A stretch of DNA of 64,000 nt. It comes from Cocos nucifera (taxonomy: Eukaryota > Streptophyta > Magnoliopsida > Arecales > Arecaceae). Within the stretch, counting starts at the first letter, position 1, and each line of letters opens with the position of its first letter. The translations under genes and the position numbers were made by a program. Shown piece by piece: positions 1-12,086 of the stretch. The stretch spans positions 907,221 through 971,220 of the forward strand of contig QRFJ01000048.1 in NCBI GenBank assembly GCA_006176705.1, written 5' to 3'. The notes below the pieces were generated by a model. The model was given only the letters and a program-made list of their open reading frames with translations, was not told the origin of the DNA and did no database searches.

Positions 1-420
1 CTAGAGTCGACATTCCAGGTAAGTTTTACTTTTGAACTGCTACCTAAATTACATGGACTGGAGAATTTTGTGAATACCGGCAATAACCTACCACAAGCAA
101 ATAAAGCAGGAGGTAATAAACATATCTTGATAAATAGGGCAGTAGGTAACAAACATATCTCACCAGATAAGGTAGGAGATAATGAAGGTATTGTACCAGG
201 TAAGGTCAGGAATAATAGTCTGATTCTTCTTTCTCCTTATGACATCTCCACCCCCATCTATAAATAAAAGGCCCAATGGGATCCTAGGATATGCTCTCAC
301 CTCTCTCTCAATCGCTCATTCCTTCTTGTTTCCTAGTTTTTTAACTTGAGCATCGAAGGAACTTTGTTAGAGCTAATTTTAGCTAGGAATTTATTTTATA
401 AATCAAGCTTTCATTGCCTA
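1..420 (+). mobile_element. Possible LTR-like fragment with TATA box at window edge
   Basis: The stretch has promoter-like order: loosely repeated AGGTAA/ACAAACATATC motifs (about 60-220), a TATA-box-like TATAAATAA at 259-267, a CT-rich stretch at 295-335, then a segment around 344-370 (ACTTGAGCATCGAAGGAAC) of the kind often seen downstream of the transcription start in plant LTRs. No terminal dinucleotides, primer site or coding region could be tied to it, and the left side is cut by the window edge. It could instead be an ordinary promoter, though no gene follows. Confidence 0.25.
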
Positions 421-1959
421 GTGCCAGTCGTATCTTTTCTCCAACTGAACCGACGTTGGCTAGAAGACTAGTGGCAAGAAGAGGTATAAGAAATGGGTAA
501 ACAAGTATCAATACTATAAATAATTTAAACGAATAGAGTCTCCCAATCATGTCAAATAAATATAAATATATGTGGCCAATTGTGTGGCATCTTATATGGC
601 TGAGCCGGATGGCATGATTTGAACTTCCGCCGCTAAGATTCCATGTCATCTCCATGACTTGATTTTATCTAATGCTTGGTTATATATATTCAAGGGCTTT
701 TTAATATAGTTGGATTCATATATATATATATATATATTAATCCTCTTTGGTTTCATCAGTCTATAAGTTAAGCAGCGAAACTATAGCACATGCCACGACA
801 AGTTTAAATAGGAAAGACAGATGAGAGGGTCATATACTCTCCACTGTTGCAGGATTGATCGGAATTACACCGGAAGACGAGCATCAATAAAATCACCATG
901 GAGAGTGAGAGGAATGACATCGTTATCCATATTTTGCACAGAGCATACAAATGCAGTTGCCAAAAGCTAAAAGAAAAGAAGGAGAATAAAAAACAAGGCA
1001 ATAAGATAGATGGGAATCTGTAACTTCCATGGGATGTAACAAATAAGCGGGATAATAATTGGATAGATGTAGTTTGCTTCGATCATTATCGGTTCTTATT
1101 ATTATAAATTGTTTAATACACTAATAATTTCTGTTGGTATTTTTCACCATATATTATGATTACTTGGGTCAAACACAATATCATGAATTTGGTCTCATCG
1201 CTTTTTGGTTTTATCATGGCTTAAATTCAAATTCTACCGCAGGTGGGAGGACCATCTCGGGAGAAAATTGTGCGCTCCATTGCCTTTAGGTCCTTTTAAT
1301 TTGTCAAAAAAAAAGAAAAAAAGAAAAAAGGAAAAGATCTTTTGTCATGTCAAGGATGCATGCAACCACAAGTCTATGATCCAATTCATGTCTTGATAAA
1401 GAAAAGCAAAGCATAAGAAATAACTAAACCATGAGAGCATAGTACACTTCACAAATTACGCAAGCCAATCAAGTTATCATCAGGACATTTGTATAATGTT
1501 TTATAATTGGAGTTCAATTTCTAGAATCACGGTACGAAAATTTACGTATTCTCAAGAATTTTTTTTTCCATTATGAGTCCATGGATAAAAATATAAGTAG
1601 AACGATTGAACCAGAAAAATGGTCTTTAGTAGCAGGTATTGTTTTTTGAGTGGGGCTCTAACACTCGATGTTTGCTTTTCATTTGATATAAAGTATTCAT
1701 CTTAGTCAAGATCTCACTTTGTATCGGTATCGAGAATCCCAATATAATATATATAAAAATCTTGGCCCTATTATCACCATCGTTACAAATCGATAAACCC
1801 AAAGATATCGAACCATGGTATATCACGTCAACCAATTATTTTTTGATCTTTTTAACTTTTTTAATTATAATATTTTAACTAATAAATCTTGAAAACAATG
1901 CTCAAATATTGTTTGCGATCTCATAGTCACTGCATTAAGACGAAAGATTGGAAAATTTA
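421..1959. other. Gene-free AT-rich intergenic stretch
   Basis: No reading frame looks like protein and no RNA gene is seen. It contains a (TA)n microsatellite at about 719-737 and A/T homopolymers. Confidence 0.6.
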
Positions 1960-2105
1960 TCTAATAGTTCCTACACTGATACAAAATTATTTTTTAGTTT
2001 TCAAAATTTTTAGATGGAATAAAATTTTTTTGGACTGTCAAGCGATTATTTTTCAGTCCCTACCATCCATTTAAATTGTCCACTGCCTAACAAAACTGTT
2101 CTTTA

Positions 2106-2480
2106 ATGAGCAACGATCATTACGGTGGGGCTCGAAGGTGGTGCCAGTGGTGGTACGATAGGCAGAAGGCTGTGGGGAAAGGGGAGGCGAGAGGCCGTGG
2201 GGGAGGGAAGCACGGAGCAGCGGCATTGATGGGGCGGGGGGCGTGCGGAGGGGAGGGATGGTCGGAGGACGATACCAGACGTCCGATGGGCAGGGGGCCA
2301 TGGGGGGAGGAGATGCGGGAGGCTGAGAGGAAGGAGAGCACCGAGCAGCGACACCATCGGAGGGATGCGGTCGGACGCATGATGGGTGGGAGGCCATGGG
2401 GGGAAGGGAGGTGGGAGGCGGTGCCGGTCACGCGATGGGAGGTGGGGGGGGGGGTGGGTTTATGGCGTGCGGGGAAGGAG
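2106..2480. repeat. G-rich island, left arm of the foldback element
   Basis: Low-complexity G-rich DNA with degenerate repeats of the type GATGGGNGGGGGGCCNTGGGG, in sharp contrast with the surrounding AT-rich sequence. It is the inverted counterpart of the C-rich island at 5205-5720. Open frames here give only Gly/Arg-rich low-complexity peptides and are not genes. Confidence 0.7.
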
Positions 2481-2924
2481 GAAAGAAAAAAAAAGAGAAA
2501 AAATAAAATAAATAAAATAAATAAATAAATAAAAATAAATAATAAAAACTATTTAAAAATAATATATTTTTTTAATTTTTTATAATACTAATACTAATAA
2601 TAATAGCCATTGAATCAAACATTTTGATAAAAAAATAAAAAAAAATAAAAATTATGATAATTATTAAATAATAAAAAATAGATTTTTTCATATTTATAAT
2701 AACAATAATAATAATAATAGTCACCACATCATTAATTTTGATAAAAAATAAAAATAAAATAAAAATAAAATAAATAAGTAATATGTATAATAAAAATAAA
2801 TAAAAATTTAAATAATAAAAATTTTAAAAATAAATAATTGTTATCATTAAAAATAAATAAATAGTTTAATAAATTAAAAAATAATTTAAAAAATTAAAAA
2901 TTAGATAATCAAATTAAATAATTA

Positions 2925-3155
2925 CGTAACTAGAGAACCATCTTATGTAATCTGAACATAAATCTATATAACTTGAGTATAAGTCTATGTAATCTAAATA
3001 TAAATCTGAATAATCAATTATCAAAATTATGTAACCAGAGAATTTGATTACGTAATTTTGATAATTGGTCACACAGATTTATATTCAGGTTACACAGACT
3101 TGTACTCAAGTTATATGGGTTTATGTTGAGATTACATAAGATAGTTTCTAATTAT
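2925..3155. repeat. Near-perfect palindrome, left half of foldback element
   Basis: Two arms of about 110 bp meet near 3040. AACCATCTTATGTAATCTGA at about 2936 on the left is answered by GATTACATAAGATAGTTTC at about 3130 on the right, and AACTTGAGTATAAGTCTATG by ACAGACTTGTACTCAAGTT. A transcript through it would form a long hairpin. A close relative lies at 4569-4800. Confidence 0.75.
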
Positions 3156-3400
3156 ATAATTATTTAAATTAGTTATTATTTATTATCAAAATTAATGATT
3201 TAATGGCTATTATTATTTAATACTTATTAATAATTTTTTATTATTTAATATATATGATACTGCACCAATTGGCTTTAGGCCAAGTGGAAGATTATTGAAA
3301 ATAGTGTTCCAAAGTCAATCATCAGCCTATTAATAATTGAGCTATTTTATGTAATTATATATGAATTATTAATTAAATAAAAAATATTCTAACTTTTTTA

Positions 3401-3544
3401 TCACATAAAACCAATCAATTATGACATTCAGCCAACTTCCTAGTCGAGCCAGCTCGGATTGGAGCTTTTTCATCACATAAAACCAGCCAATTATGACATT
3501 TAGCCAACTTTTCAATCAGGCTGGCTCGGATCCCATTCGAGCTG
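3401..3544. repeat. 72-bp tandem duplication
   Basis: The unit starting TCACATAAAACCA at 3401 repeats at 3473. Both copies continue through ATTATGACATT and a GAGCC/GGCTCGG motif. Farther right (to about 3775) the sequence keeps reusing GAGCTGGCTCGG-like words, a degenerate GC-richer minisatellite inside the foldback element. Confidence 0.6.
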
Positions 3545-4127
3545 GCCCGAGTGGAAGCCGAGCTAGCTCGATTTCTGAGACAGCCGACTCGGGTAGAAGG
3601 CCCAAAGGCCATCATTCTAGTTGGGCAGGCTCGAATCCCATCCGAGCCAATCCAAATTGAATCTGAGCCGATCCGATTTCTGACCAAGCAGGCTGGAGCA
3701 TCAATTCAGAAACCATATCATGGCGGGCATGCTGGTCGAGCTGGCTCGATTCCTAAGAGAGCCGATTCGATCGGTGAACAGAATCTTTTTTAAGATCATG
3801 TTCAGGTTTAATCTAAAACTATGTACTTTACATAAAAAAATTATGAAATTATTTAGATCTAACCTAAATATTAATTCATAATAAAATTCAAATTAAACCA
3901 TTCAAACACATCATAAAAAATCATTAGATTTAATCTAAAATTTTTATAATCAATTTTATAGATCGCAATGTACCAAGATAACATTTCTACTGTAAGAGGT
4001 AAACCTTACAGTAGGATAACTTACCATCCATGCGATCATCATTTTTACTTTTTAGATCAGATTATTATTTAGATCTAATCTAAAAATAATCTAAATCATG
4101 CATATATAATACATCAAAAAACCTACT

Positions 4128-4146
4128 GCTCTGATACCAATTGAAA
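4128..4146 (-). other. Primer-binding-site-like motif (initiator tRNA-Met type)
   Basis: On the minus strand the sequence reads TTTCA-AT-TGGTATCAGAGCAG. TGGTATCAGAGC is the classic copia primer binding site complementary to the 3' end of initiator tRNA-Met, and a preceding TCA would fit an LTR end. The upstream side runs almost at once into RT coding sequence rather than a recognisable LTR, so the junction looks chimeric. Confidence 0.5.
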
Positions 4147-4550
4147 GGAGCACGCAGGATTTTTAGCTCTACTTTCAAAAGTTTTTTTCGATAAACTTTT
4201 TTACAGCAGACAGTTTCACTATTAAGGATAAATAAACACCCCGATATACTCTTATTGTCATCATGATCAGAGTAAAAACTGGAGTCTGTAAACCCCATAA
4301 GTCTCAAGTTTGACTCACCATAAACAAGCCATTGATTTTTAGTATTTCTCAAATACTTCAGGATGGTTTTAACAACCTTTCAGTAATTCTTTCCGGGATC
4401 AGATTGGTATGTACTCACTATTCCTAGTGAGTATGCCACATCTGATCGTGTACATATCATGACGTATATAATAGAATCTATTGCCGAAGTATATGAAATT
4501 TTACTCATATGCTCTCTCTTGAGGTAGTGTCGGACAATTCCATCTTGTAT
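4145..4550 (-). pseudogene. Ty1/copia reverse transcriptase/RNase H remnant
   Basis: Read on the minus strand, this segment encodes a stretch typical of the C-terminal RT to RNase H part of plant copia polyproteins, with recognisable words such as ICTRSDVAYSLG, LKYLRNTK and GFTDSSFYSDHDD. An in-frame TGA interrupts it near 4380, where the family normally has tryptophan. The rest of the polyprotein is missing. It breaks off at about 4150, just before a primer-binding-site-like motif. The surrounding foldback element probably captured it, or it inserted there and decayed. Confidence 0.75.
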
Positions 4551-4568
4551 AATTAATTTAAATAATTA

Positions 4569-4800
4569 TATAATTAGAGAACCATCTTATATAACCTAAA
4601 TATAAATTCATATAACTTGAGTGCAAATCTGTGTAACTTGAATGTAAACCTGTATAATCAATTTTCAAAATTATGTAACCAAATTCTTTGGTTACATAAT
4701 TTTGATAATTGGTTATACATGTTTATATTCAGATTATACGGACTTTTACTCGAATTATATACATTTATGTTCAGATTACATAAGATGGTTCTCTGGTTAC
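4569..4800. repeat. Second near-perfect palindrome, right half of foldback element
   Basis: Arms of about 110 bp meet near 4685. AACCATCTTATATAACCTAA at about 4580 is answered by CAGATTACATAAGATGGTTC near 4772, and ATTATGTAACCAAATTC by TTGGTTACATAAT. It is closely related to the palindrome at 2925-3155, so the same motif occurs four times in alternating orientation. Confidence 0.75.
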
Positions 4801-5204
4801 ACAATCGTTTGATTTGGCCATCCAATTTTAATTTTTTAAATTATTTATTTATTTTTTAATAATAAAAATTATTTATTATCAAAATTGATGATTCAATGGC
4901 TATTATTATTAATTATTATTATTTAATATTTATTAATATTTTTTTATTATTTTTATTATATATTTATTTATATTTTATTATTTATATTTTTATTTTTTTA
5001 TCAAAATTGATGATGTTGTGACTATTATTATTATTATGAAAATGAAAAAATCTATTTTTTATTATTTAATAATAATTATAATTATTTTAATTTTTATGAA
5101 AATGTTTGATTCAATAGCTATTATTATTATTATTATAAAAAAATCTAAAAAATATATATTATTTTTAATATTTTTTATTTTTATTTTTTTATTTTTTTTA
5201 TTTT

Positions 5205-5720
5205 TCGTTTCTTTTCCTCCTCCTTCCCCTGCGCGCCACAAACCCAACACCCCCCCCCCAACCCTCGTCCGCGACCGGCCCGCCCCCCCCCCCACCACCT
5301 CCTTCTCCCCACGGTGCCCCCCACCCATCGCGCGTCCGACCGCATCTCCCCCTCGACGGCTTCGTTGCTCGGCGCTCCCCTCCCCCGGCCCCCGCCTCTC
5401 CTCTCCCCACGGCCCCCGCCCGTTGCACGTCCGACACCACCCCCGGCCGCCCCTCCCCTCCGCGCGCCCCCGACCGCGTCTGCCCTGCACCCCCCCCCCG
5501 CCCCACCACCGGTGCCGCTGCTCCGCACTCCCCTCCCCATGGCCCCCTCACCTCCTCTCCCCTCGTGGCCCTCCGCCCATCGCGCCGCTGGCACCACCCC
5601 CCGGGCCTCCGCCCGTCGCACCACTGGCACCGCCCCCTGGCCGCGCTTCCCTCCCCTTTGACCACCTCTCCTTCGGCACCGCTGTGCATCTTCCACGGCC
5701 GTCATGGCCGCTGTCCATCA
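5205..5720. repeat. C-rich island, right arm of the foldback element
   Basis: Very C-rich low-complexity DNA with degenerate repeats such as CCCCGCCCGTTGCACGTCCG and CTCCCCACGGCCCCC. Its reverse complement matches the G-rich island at 2106-2480, although this copy is about 140 bp longer. The long proline-rich open frame here (5018-5740) begins in an AT-only stretch and has no domain; I do not regard it as a gene. Confidence 0.7.
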
Positions 5721-5866
5721 AGAGTTCTGTCATTTTATAGACAGCGGACGGCTTAAATAGACGATAGAGACCGAAAAATAATCCTCAACAGTTTGGCAGG
5801 TTTTATTCCATCTAAAAAATTTAAAAGCTAAAAAGTAATTTTAAATAAATCTAAGGCTATTACAAT

Positions 5867-8800
5867 CTCACTGGAAAATTTTGGCTCAGATCTCGAAATA
5901 TCTTGATTGTCTCAGAACTCCGAAATCTTGGTTTCTTTCCCTCCCGGCCACCCACTAAGATAAGTGCCATATCGAAGTTTAAAATCTTAGTTTGCTAATT
6001 AGTTCTCACACAGCTAGCAATTTAATTCGTTGCGGGTCCGTAGAGGTCTGACCCTCGTGGGGCTTAAAGGTTTCATATCTCTCTCTCTGATGGGATCGCA
6101 ACCATGCATGTGCATGGCAAGTCCCATTTTGTACAGCTACTATTTATGGACTAGATTTGTGCCCCATGTCTGGCCTAATCCAGCTCATGATTAGGATATC
6201 TAGCCTTAGGTTAGCCTGTGATTGGGCTGCAATTGGCTCAGAAGGTGGACTTTCACAAGGTTGGGCCGAGCAAGCCCACCTTGTCGATCCAAGATGCACA
6301 TGAGATACGCCCACTACTTGCTTCATAATGGCTTCATGGAACTGTTTAATCTACGTAAAAATTTTGGTATATCAAAAACCAATAATGAGCCATTTAAATT
6401 GAAAATTTAAACCATTCGATCTTGTCTTTCAATATATTAAATATTTAGATGTGATTCTTAATACTCAAATAAAGGATTACAACACGCATGTTATATTGTA
6501 TGCATTGTTTGCACTGATATTATATACAGTGGAGATCTTGGTGTGTCAGGTACAAACAGTGAGTAAACATGTCCATCCATGGTTCCAGCAGTTGGCCCAG
6601 ACCAATGGTTTAGTCTTCCCCCTCTCGTTCCATCTATTTCGCCTGCGCCCACGTTTCGACTTGGAATGGAGTAGAACGGAAGGACACAAACGTGTCCTTC
6701 CAAGTGATCTCAGCCTCTTTATGCATCAACCACAAGCTAGAGTTTCCCTTCTGACCCTTATAAATATATTGGTTGGAAGGCAATCTTCACCTACCTTAGA
6801 ATAGATTGGTTGAAAGCTATTTTAGGGACGCAGGAATTAGAAATTTGAATCTAATGAGCAATACTACGATAACAAGTTGGTGAAAGAAGTGCACAGAAAT
6901 TTTTTTTTTCTATACATCAAAGTCGATGCCTGATTGCCGATGCATGGTATCATGGATACTAGCTTGCACCTTCATCTGACTGCCATTTAATGATCTGCGA
7001 CCATCGATCGAAAATTATGATGTTAGTCTTGTTTGTGATGATCTTTTTTTTTTTTTTTTTTTTTTTCAAGACAAGCAAAGGACGGACGATTAAAATGATA
7101 AATGGCCAGTTGTTGGTGTTAAAATGGATGTCAAACCTGAGGCCAGGAATCAGTTTGACCGTTCTTCTTCCAATGGAGGAGAATTTTTTTTTAAGACTTG
7201 TTTTTCAGAGGTTTATCATCCTAATATCATGCAGCTCCCTCTTTTACTTTTAAACTACAATTAGATGAAATTCAAAAATAAACCAAGAAGGCAAAGTAAT
7301 TGAGATGTAACATCACCACACAAGCCTCAGAAAATTCTGGATGATAAATGTATTGTAACGTGTAAATAAACTGCAGTTTTCCTCCTCAAAGTCTTCTTTG
7401 TATTCCTAAGGTCACGGATTGTAGAAATTATTAAACTCATCAATCATTTTATATAGGAAAAGGAGGGAAAAAAAAATCCTCACTCCAACATCTTTTTCTT
7501 GCTTTCAGTAGCGTAACTCTATGATGGACCCCTTCAGTAATTTTGTGACATAAAGAAATAATTGTTGCAATAGATATTACTTGATTATACTGGATCATAG
7601 CTTTTAGTACTTACAAGAAAGAAAAAAAAAAAAAACAGGAAAAATTAATTTAAGATAATGATGTCATTTGAGTCGCCAAGAATTAAATAAAAAATTATTT
7701 TTATTTGGATAAAAGGTTAAAATAAGCATTTTAAAATTATAAGGAAATCATGAATCATAAAAAAAGGAAACACAAATTATTCGGGACTGGTCTATGAAAT
7801 TGATAGTGTTGGTGCCATGGATATATCAAAAAATTGATAAATTTTGCTTCTTTAAAAAAAAAATAATAATAAATTAAAAGAAAAGCTTTCTAGATCTTTC
7901 TGTGTAAACGAATGCTATCTCGGATAAGCTTTTGACCAATTTAACTATGGTATGCTTTCACTTGGCTTCGGTGATTTGAGGTGATGGAGACCCAATGACC
8001 GTAGCTTCATGATTGACGAGAGCCAAAAATTCTACAAGTCGACTTATTCAATGATACTTTGTCCCCTTCCCAGAGAATTCTTTTTTTTTTTTAAGCCAAA
8101 AAGTTGTCATTTTTCATCATAACATACAGCTGCATCCTAAGCTTATGTTGGACAAAATGCCAACTCATTCTTATTAAGAAAAGATGGACATTTTTTTGAC
8201 CATTTCTTCTAGAGTTCACAGGAATTCCAGAGGTGGGTTCGTCAATGGTGGTTGAGGTGGGAAAATTGTAAAGATGAGGCCCACAATAAAAATTGGGATG
8301 TTGTGTGATCACCAAGTTAGGCTTGTCCTGTTGAAAGGTGTCCTCTTTGATTTTTTTCAAACCTAATATTGTCGGTGCACCAAGTAATGCTTCGATGGCT
8401 GTAATATATTTGTCAAAGACCATCATGTGTGGTGATTATAGCTAGCATCGTATTGCATCATAAGAAAATTGTTTTGAGCCTAAAATTTGAAATGCTAATT
8501 GCATTTTTGAGTGCACGAAACAAGCATAAAAATGATGATGGCAAAGTGTTCCTCGACTTGTCTTGTTATGTATACATACATATACATATGTATGTGTATG
8601 TATATTAGTGCTATTAATAACTAATGATAAGCTAGTAATCATGTATTTGATCGAACTAATAAGATATGAAATTTTGATCGTATATGCAAGTATTCACTAA
8701 TTTAATAATTTGAATATATGACCGTATATTTGATTGAACTAACGATAAGCTCTTATATCAAATATGTGAATTATTGAATGTATAGAACACTAGCATCTAC

Positions 8801-9709
8801 AACCAAAATATGGATCATTGTGATTCACACAAGAACAAGTTGTCTAAGAGGAAAATAAGATGGATGTGCACAAGCAAATCAATGAACTGTTGGATGTGAA
8901 ACTAATCAACGACAAGATCATGCAAACAACCTATCGCCGACCTAATCTATTTATTGAAGAAGACAACGTAATAAACAGAAGAATACTGTTCTCACATCAA
9001 GAGTGAAGCTAATGGAAGACAACTAGAAGGGTTAATTTGGTGGCAAAGCTTCTCACGAAGTTACATTGAGTAGAACTTTTATGTCTCTTGGATTCAGAAG
9101 CTGGCTTGGTCATTAAGGCCACCATGACCCCATGCTACAATCCCTATAAATCACAATGTTTGAATAAATATTTTGGATGGTAATACCTCCCATTTTCCAT
9201 TAATTAAAAAAAAGAAAAAAGAAAAAAAAAGGGATCATGCAAAGCGAGGAGAGCTTATGCACTTGCTGCTGCTGGATCACTAAGAGTTGGCATCATAAAC
9301 AAAGATGTCACGTAGAATTAAATACAATGTCAAGCCTAACAAATATATGGATCGTTTTCATCAAAAGCAACTATATGGATTGTTCACCAACTCAAGATTC
9401 GGAGCACAAGTGGCTTGGGAAAGGTAGCTCTCAGCAAGATGGTTTGGGGTGGATGGGTAAGCCAGGCGTCTTTGACCAGCCAACGAAAGCATATATACGA
9501 TTGGTCCACTTGGATTCAAGCCTTTGGATACTCCCTTTCCCTCTAATTGACCATCTTCTCCAAGAGAATAATTCCACATCGACTGGAAAGGAGTTTAAGG
9601 CAATCCAGATGACGAACAATTCGACCTGGCCATTGTGAAAGCAAAGGGGGAGGAAGATTGAACAAGTCTCCCCACGTTACAAATGCAACAGAGATTAATG
9701 GCATCTTAA
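5867..9709. other. Gene-free intergenic stretch
   Basis: No coding frame with family-like composition and no RNA gene was seen. It contains T-tracts (about 7050-7067 and 8083-8093), alternating TATGTA runs near 8571-8610 and ordinary AT-rich sequence. The open frames near 6451-6804 and 9237-9638 lack domains and any exon-like context. Confidence 0.55.
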
Positions 9710-9952
9710 GGGCATATTTGGTTGAGAGGAGTTGGACTCTGAAATAGAAATGAGAATGAACGATTTCTACTGCAACTATTTGGTTAGAGTCGATATAGAA
9801 AAGAATGGAAATGTCCCGATTCTCTAAAATCTGATCCCTATATTTCTCTAGTATTCAATTTTATTTTGATTTCAATTTTCAATCAGTGGATGAAGCTATT
9901 TCGATTTCCATTCCGAGCCATTTCGATTTTGATCGTGAACCAAATGCATCCC
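9710..9952. mobile_element. MITE of about 243 bp with inverted ends
   Basis: The left end GGGCATATTTGGTT (9710) and right end AACCAAATGCATCCC (to 9952) are inverted copies with a few mismatches. The GGGCATRTTTGGTT terminus is typical of plant PIF/Harbinger (Tourist-like) or hAT-like miniature elements. TAA precedes the left end but no clean duplication is visible on the right, so the superfamily is uncertain. The body is rich in TCGATTTC/GAAATCG-like words and codes for nothing. Confidence 0.6.
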
Positions 9953-10239
9953 AACATAATAGCATGTTTGTAATCCATAACTGAGCATTAGAACACGATT
10001 TGGCTATGGGAGAGCCTACTTCTTATGTTTGACTCGTCCAAAAAGAGTTGAAGCAAGTTCTTGCAATGGATCAATGATCCAATATCCTCTATGACGCGCC
10101 ATTTGTATTATAAAAATATTATATAATACTCGATAGCCATTATCAAAGATGGATGACTGCCAACAACAACACACAAGATCTCCTTGTTTGATAGCCGTCC
10201 GTGCAATGCCTGTGAAGGAAATCACGAACGCTTTGGCCT

Positions 10240-10305
10240 CTTTTGCCGCAGGAAAGGCAACACCTGCCATGGCTAACCATCAGCTAGCATTACCTTTCTA
10301 AGACC
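10240..10305. repeat. Degenerate copy of hairpin-type repeat
   Basis: TTTTGCCGCAGGAAAGGCAA, followed by CACCTGCCATGGCTAACCAT, matches 12091-12130 (TTTGTCGCAGGAAAGGTGAC, then ACCTCCTGTGGCTAACCAT). The expected right arm survives only as GCATTACCTTTC, so this copy folds poorly. Confidence 0.5.
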
Positions 10306-11862
10306 AAAAAAACGCATTCTGTATCTCTTTTCCAGTCCACATGAGTCTAGATTCTTTTTTTTTTTCTTTTTTCTTCTTAGGAAAGATGCAAATATATATT
10401 ATAATAAATTGAACATATGACCAGCACATAATTTTAAAATACTGAACAAATTCTAGACATCATGATGTCTCGAAGTTAGGTTCCGCTATCTCTGCCCCTT
10501 TACCCGTCGAAACGAATCTTTTTAAGCTTTTTGTTTTTCACCAACACTTTTATCAACTTCCTTTTGAAGTCAAAAAATGATAACAATAATAATGAGCAGG
10601 TGGTATCCAACCAAATCAGCTAAGCTTTAAGTTATACTTTTCCATTTGAGCAAGCTGATTGCTAGAAAATCCTCCATGAAAGTGAAATTTAAAAAAAAAT
10701 AAAAATAAAAAAAATCCCCTCTTTTATTGCAGCATTTGAAGCTTCAATTAATTTTGGTTATTTTTAAAGAGAAATTCATTTTTTTTAGGAATTTTATTAT
10801 GTTAAAATCCCATGAACTCCGTAATGCATTGCAGAGTTCTTATGGTGGTTTGGAAAAAGTCTATTGACAGATATTATCCACTGAACAGACCTGTTCTTTC
10901 TGTCAATTAACTCTGACTCAGTATACACTGAACCAAGAGTGGGTAGAATTCAGAGGATGCTCATTGAGAAAAAAAATTCCAGGTCTTTTTCACTCTAACC
11001 ATTGAAGGGTTTGACTGATAATAAGGACATCATCTAAAGCAAGCTCCATGAGCTAAGCTGGATGCTGTCACTCAAGCTTAGGTGTGACTGGAACCTAACC
11101 TAGATGCTAATGACCCATGATTAATTCTAAAGCCCTAGAAGCGAATCCTTTTGTTTTGACATTAAGAATCCAAGAACAGCTCAATCTCCTGCAACTTAAA
11201 TAGACTTCCATCTTAGTAATAAATAGCAACACTATTACCATTCTATTAGCCATTATTTTCAGAACCTATATCCTTATGAAGCCAATTGAATGTGTTGTTC
11301 CATATGAAATCTTTGGTTGCACCGAAAAATGAGGTTGGGAGCTAGATCCTAAACCAGTTAAGATGAAACCATCAACAATCCATTGTAGTACACCATTACA
11401 CTGGTTTTAGTTTTGAACCTTTTTAAACTCCCAACCACAAATCTTGGAATTGTCTTCTAGTTCCTATCCACAAAGCATCTTACAAAATACAACGGAGTGG
11501 AACGCTGGCAAACACAGTTTTAAAAATGGTGTCAATTATAATATTAAAAGCAGTGACAATTTCTATGATGGCATACATTCTTGATTCCTATATTAAAAAC
11601 CCCAAAACCAAGGATTGGTCTGTAGACTTTAAACAACTGTGGAACAAGTTTGACCGGCTTCTAAATTAGAATTCGGTGCCTGTAAGCACGAGATTAGACC
11701 ATTCAAACCTAGAGATGGTCCATTTATGATGAGCTGGCCAATGTGAACTCTATGGTGCACAAGGAAGAAAGATGAGCTCCATCCATCTATAAGTAAAGCC
11801 TAAGAAAATCAAAGGAAACAGAGTCCCAGAGCAAGGAAGGACGCGGGGGGTGGGGGACCTCT

Positions 11863-11927
11863 GTCAGGAGAGATGACACCGACTTGGATCGGTGTTATAA
11901 CTCGAAGCCAGTGTCATCTCTCCGGAC
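11863..11927. repeat. 65-bp inverted repeat (hairpin)
   Basis: The 17-bp arm GTCAGGAGAGATGACAC (11863-11879) is the inverse of GTGTCATCTCTCCGGAC (11911-11927) with one mismatch. The loop carries a smaller palindrome, ACACCGA...TCGGTGT. The arm resembles that of the hairpin at 12087-12165. Confidence 0.6.
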
Positions 11928-12086
11928 AAGGGACCTCCAACTCCATTCATCTCTCCCACCAGCTCCAATGTAGAGGAGAGAGAGAGAGAGAGAGAGAGAC
12001 ATTATTAGATGAGAGCATCCTTAGGACCACAGACATGGCTTCAAGTTTCCAACCAGCCAGCCATGGAGTTTGTGAAGAGTTGGGGC

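Larger units (their letters stand above)
1960..5866. mobile_element. Large foldback-like inverted-repeat element
   Basis: The left flank (about 1960-3045) matches the reverse complement of the right flank (about 4695-5866) block by block. Outermost, TTTTTAGATGGAATAAAA at about 2009-2026 faces its complement near 5806-5823. Inside that are G-rich (2106-2480) versus C-rich (5205-5720) islands. Then comes an AT-rich block in which motifs such as TTGAATCAAACATTTTGATAAA near 2612 reappear inverted near 5100-5120, and finally a self-complementary palindrome in each half. The middle (about 3250-4550) is unrelated and includes a Ty1/copia remnant. No transposase is visible, so this looks like a non-autonomous DNA transposon (foldback or Mutator-like). 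Exact ends and a target-site duplication could not be fixed. Confidence 0.6.

Noticed and set aside
5018..5740. 240-residue proline-rich open frame
   Set aside because: It starts in an A/T-only stretch and runs into a C-rich minisatellite. The mirrored island at 2106-2480 also gives long frames, so frame length is a composition effect.
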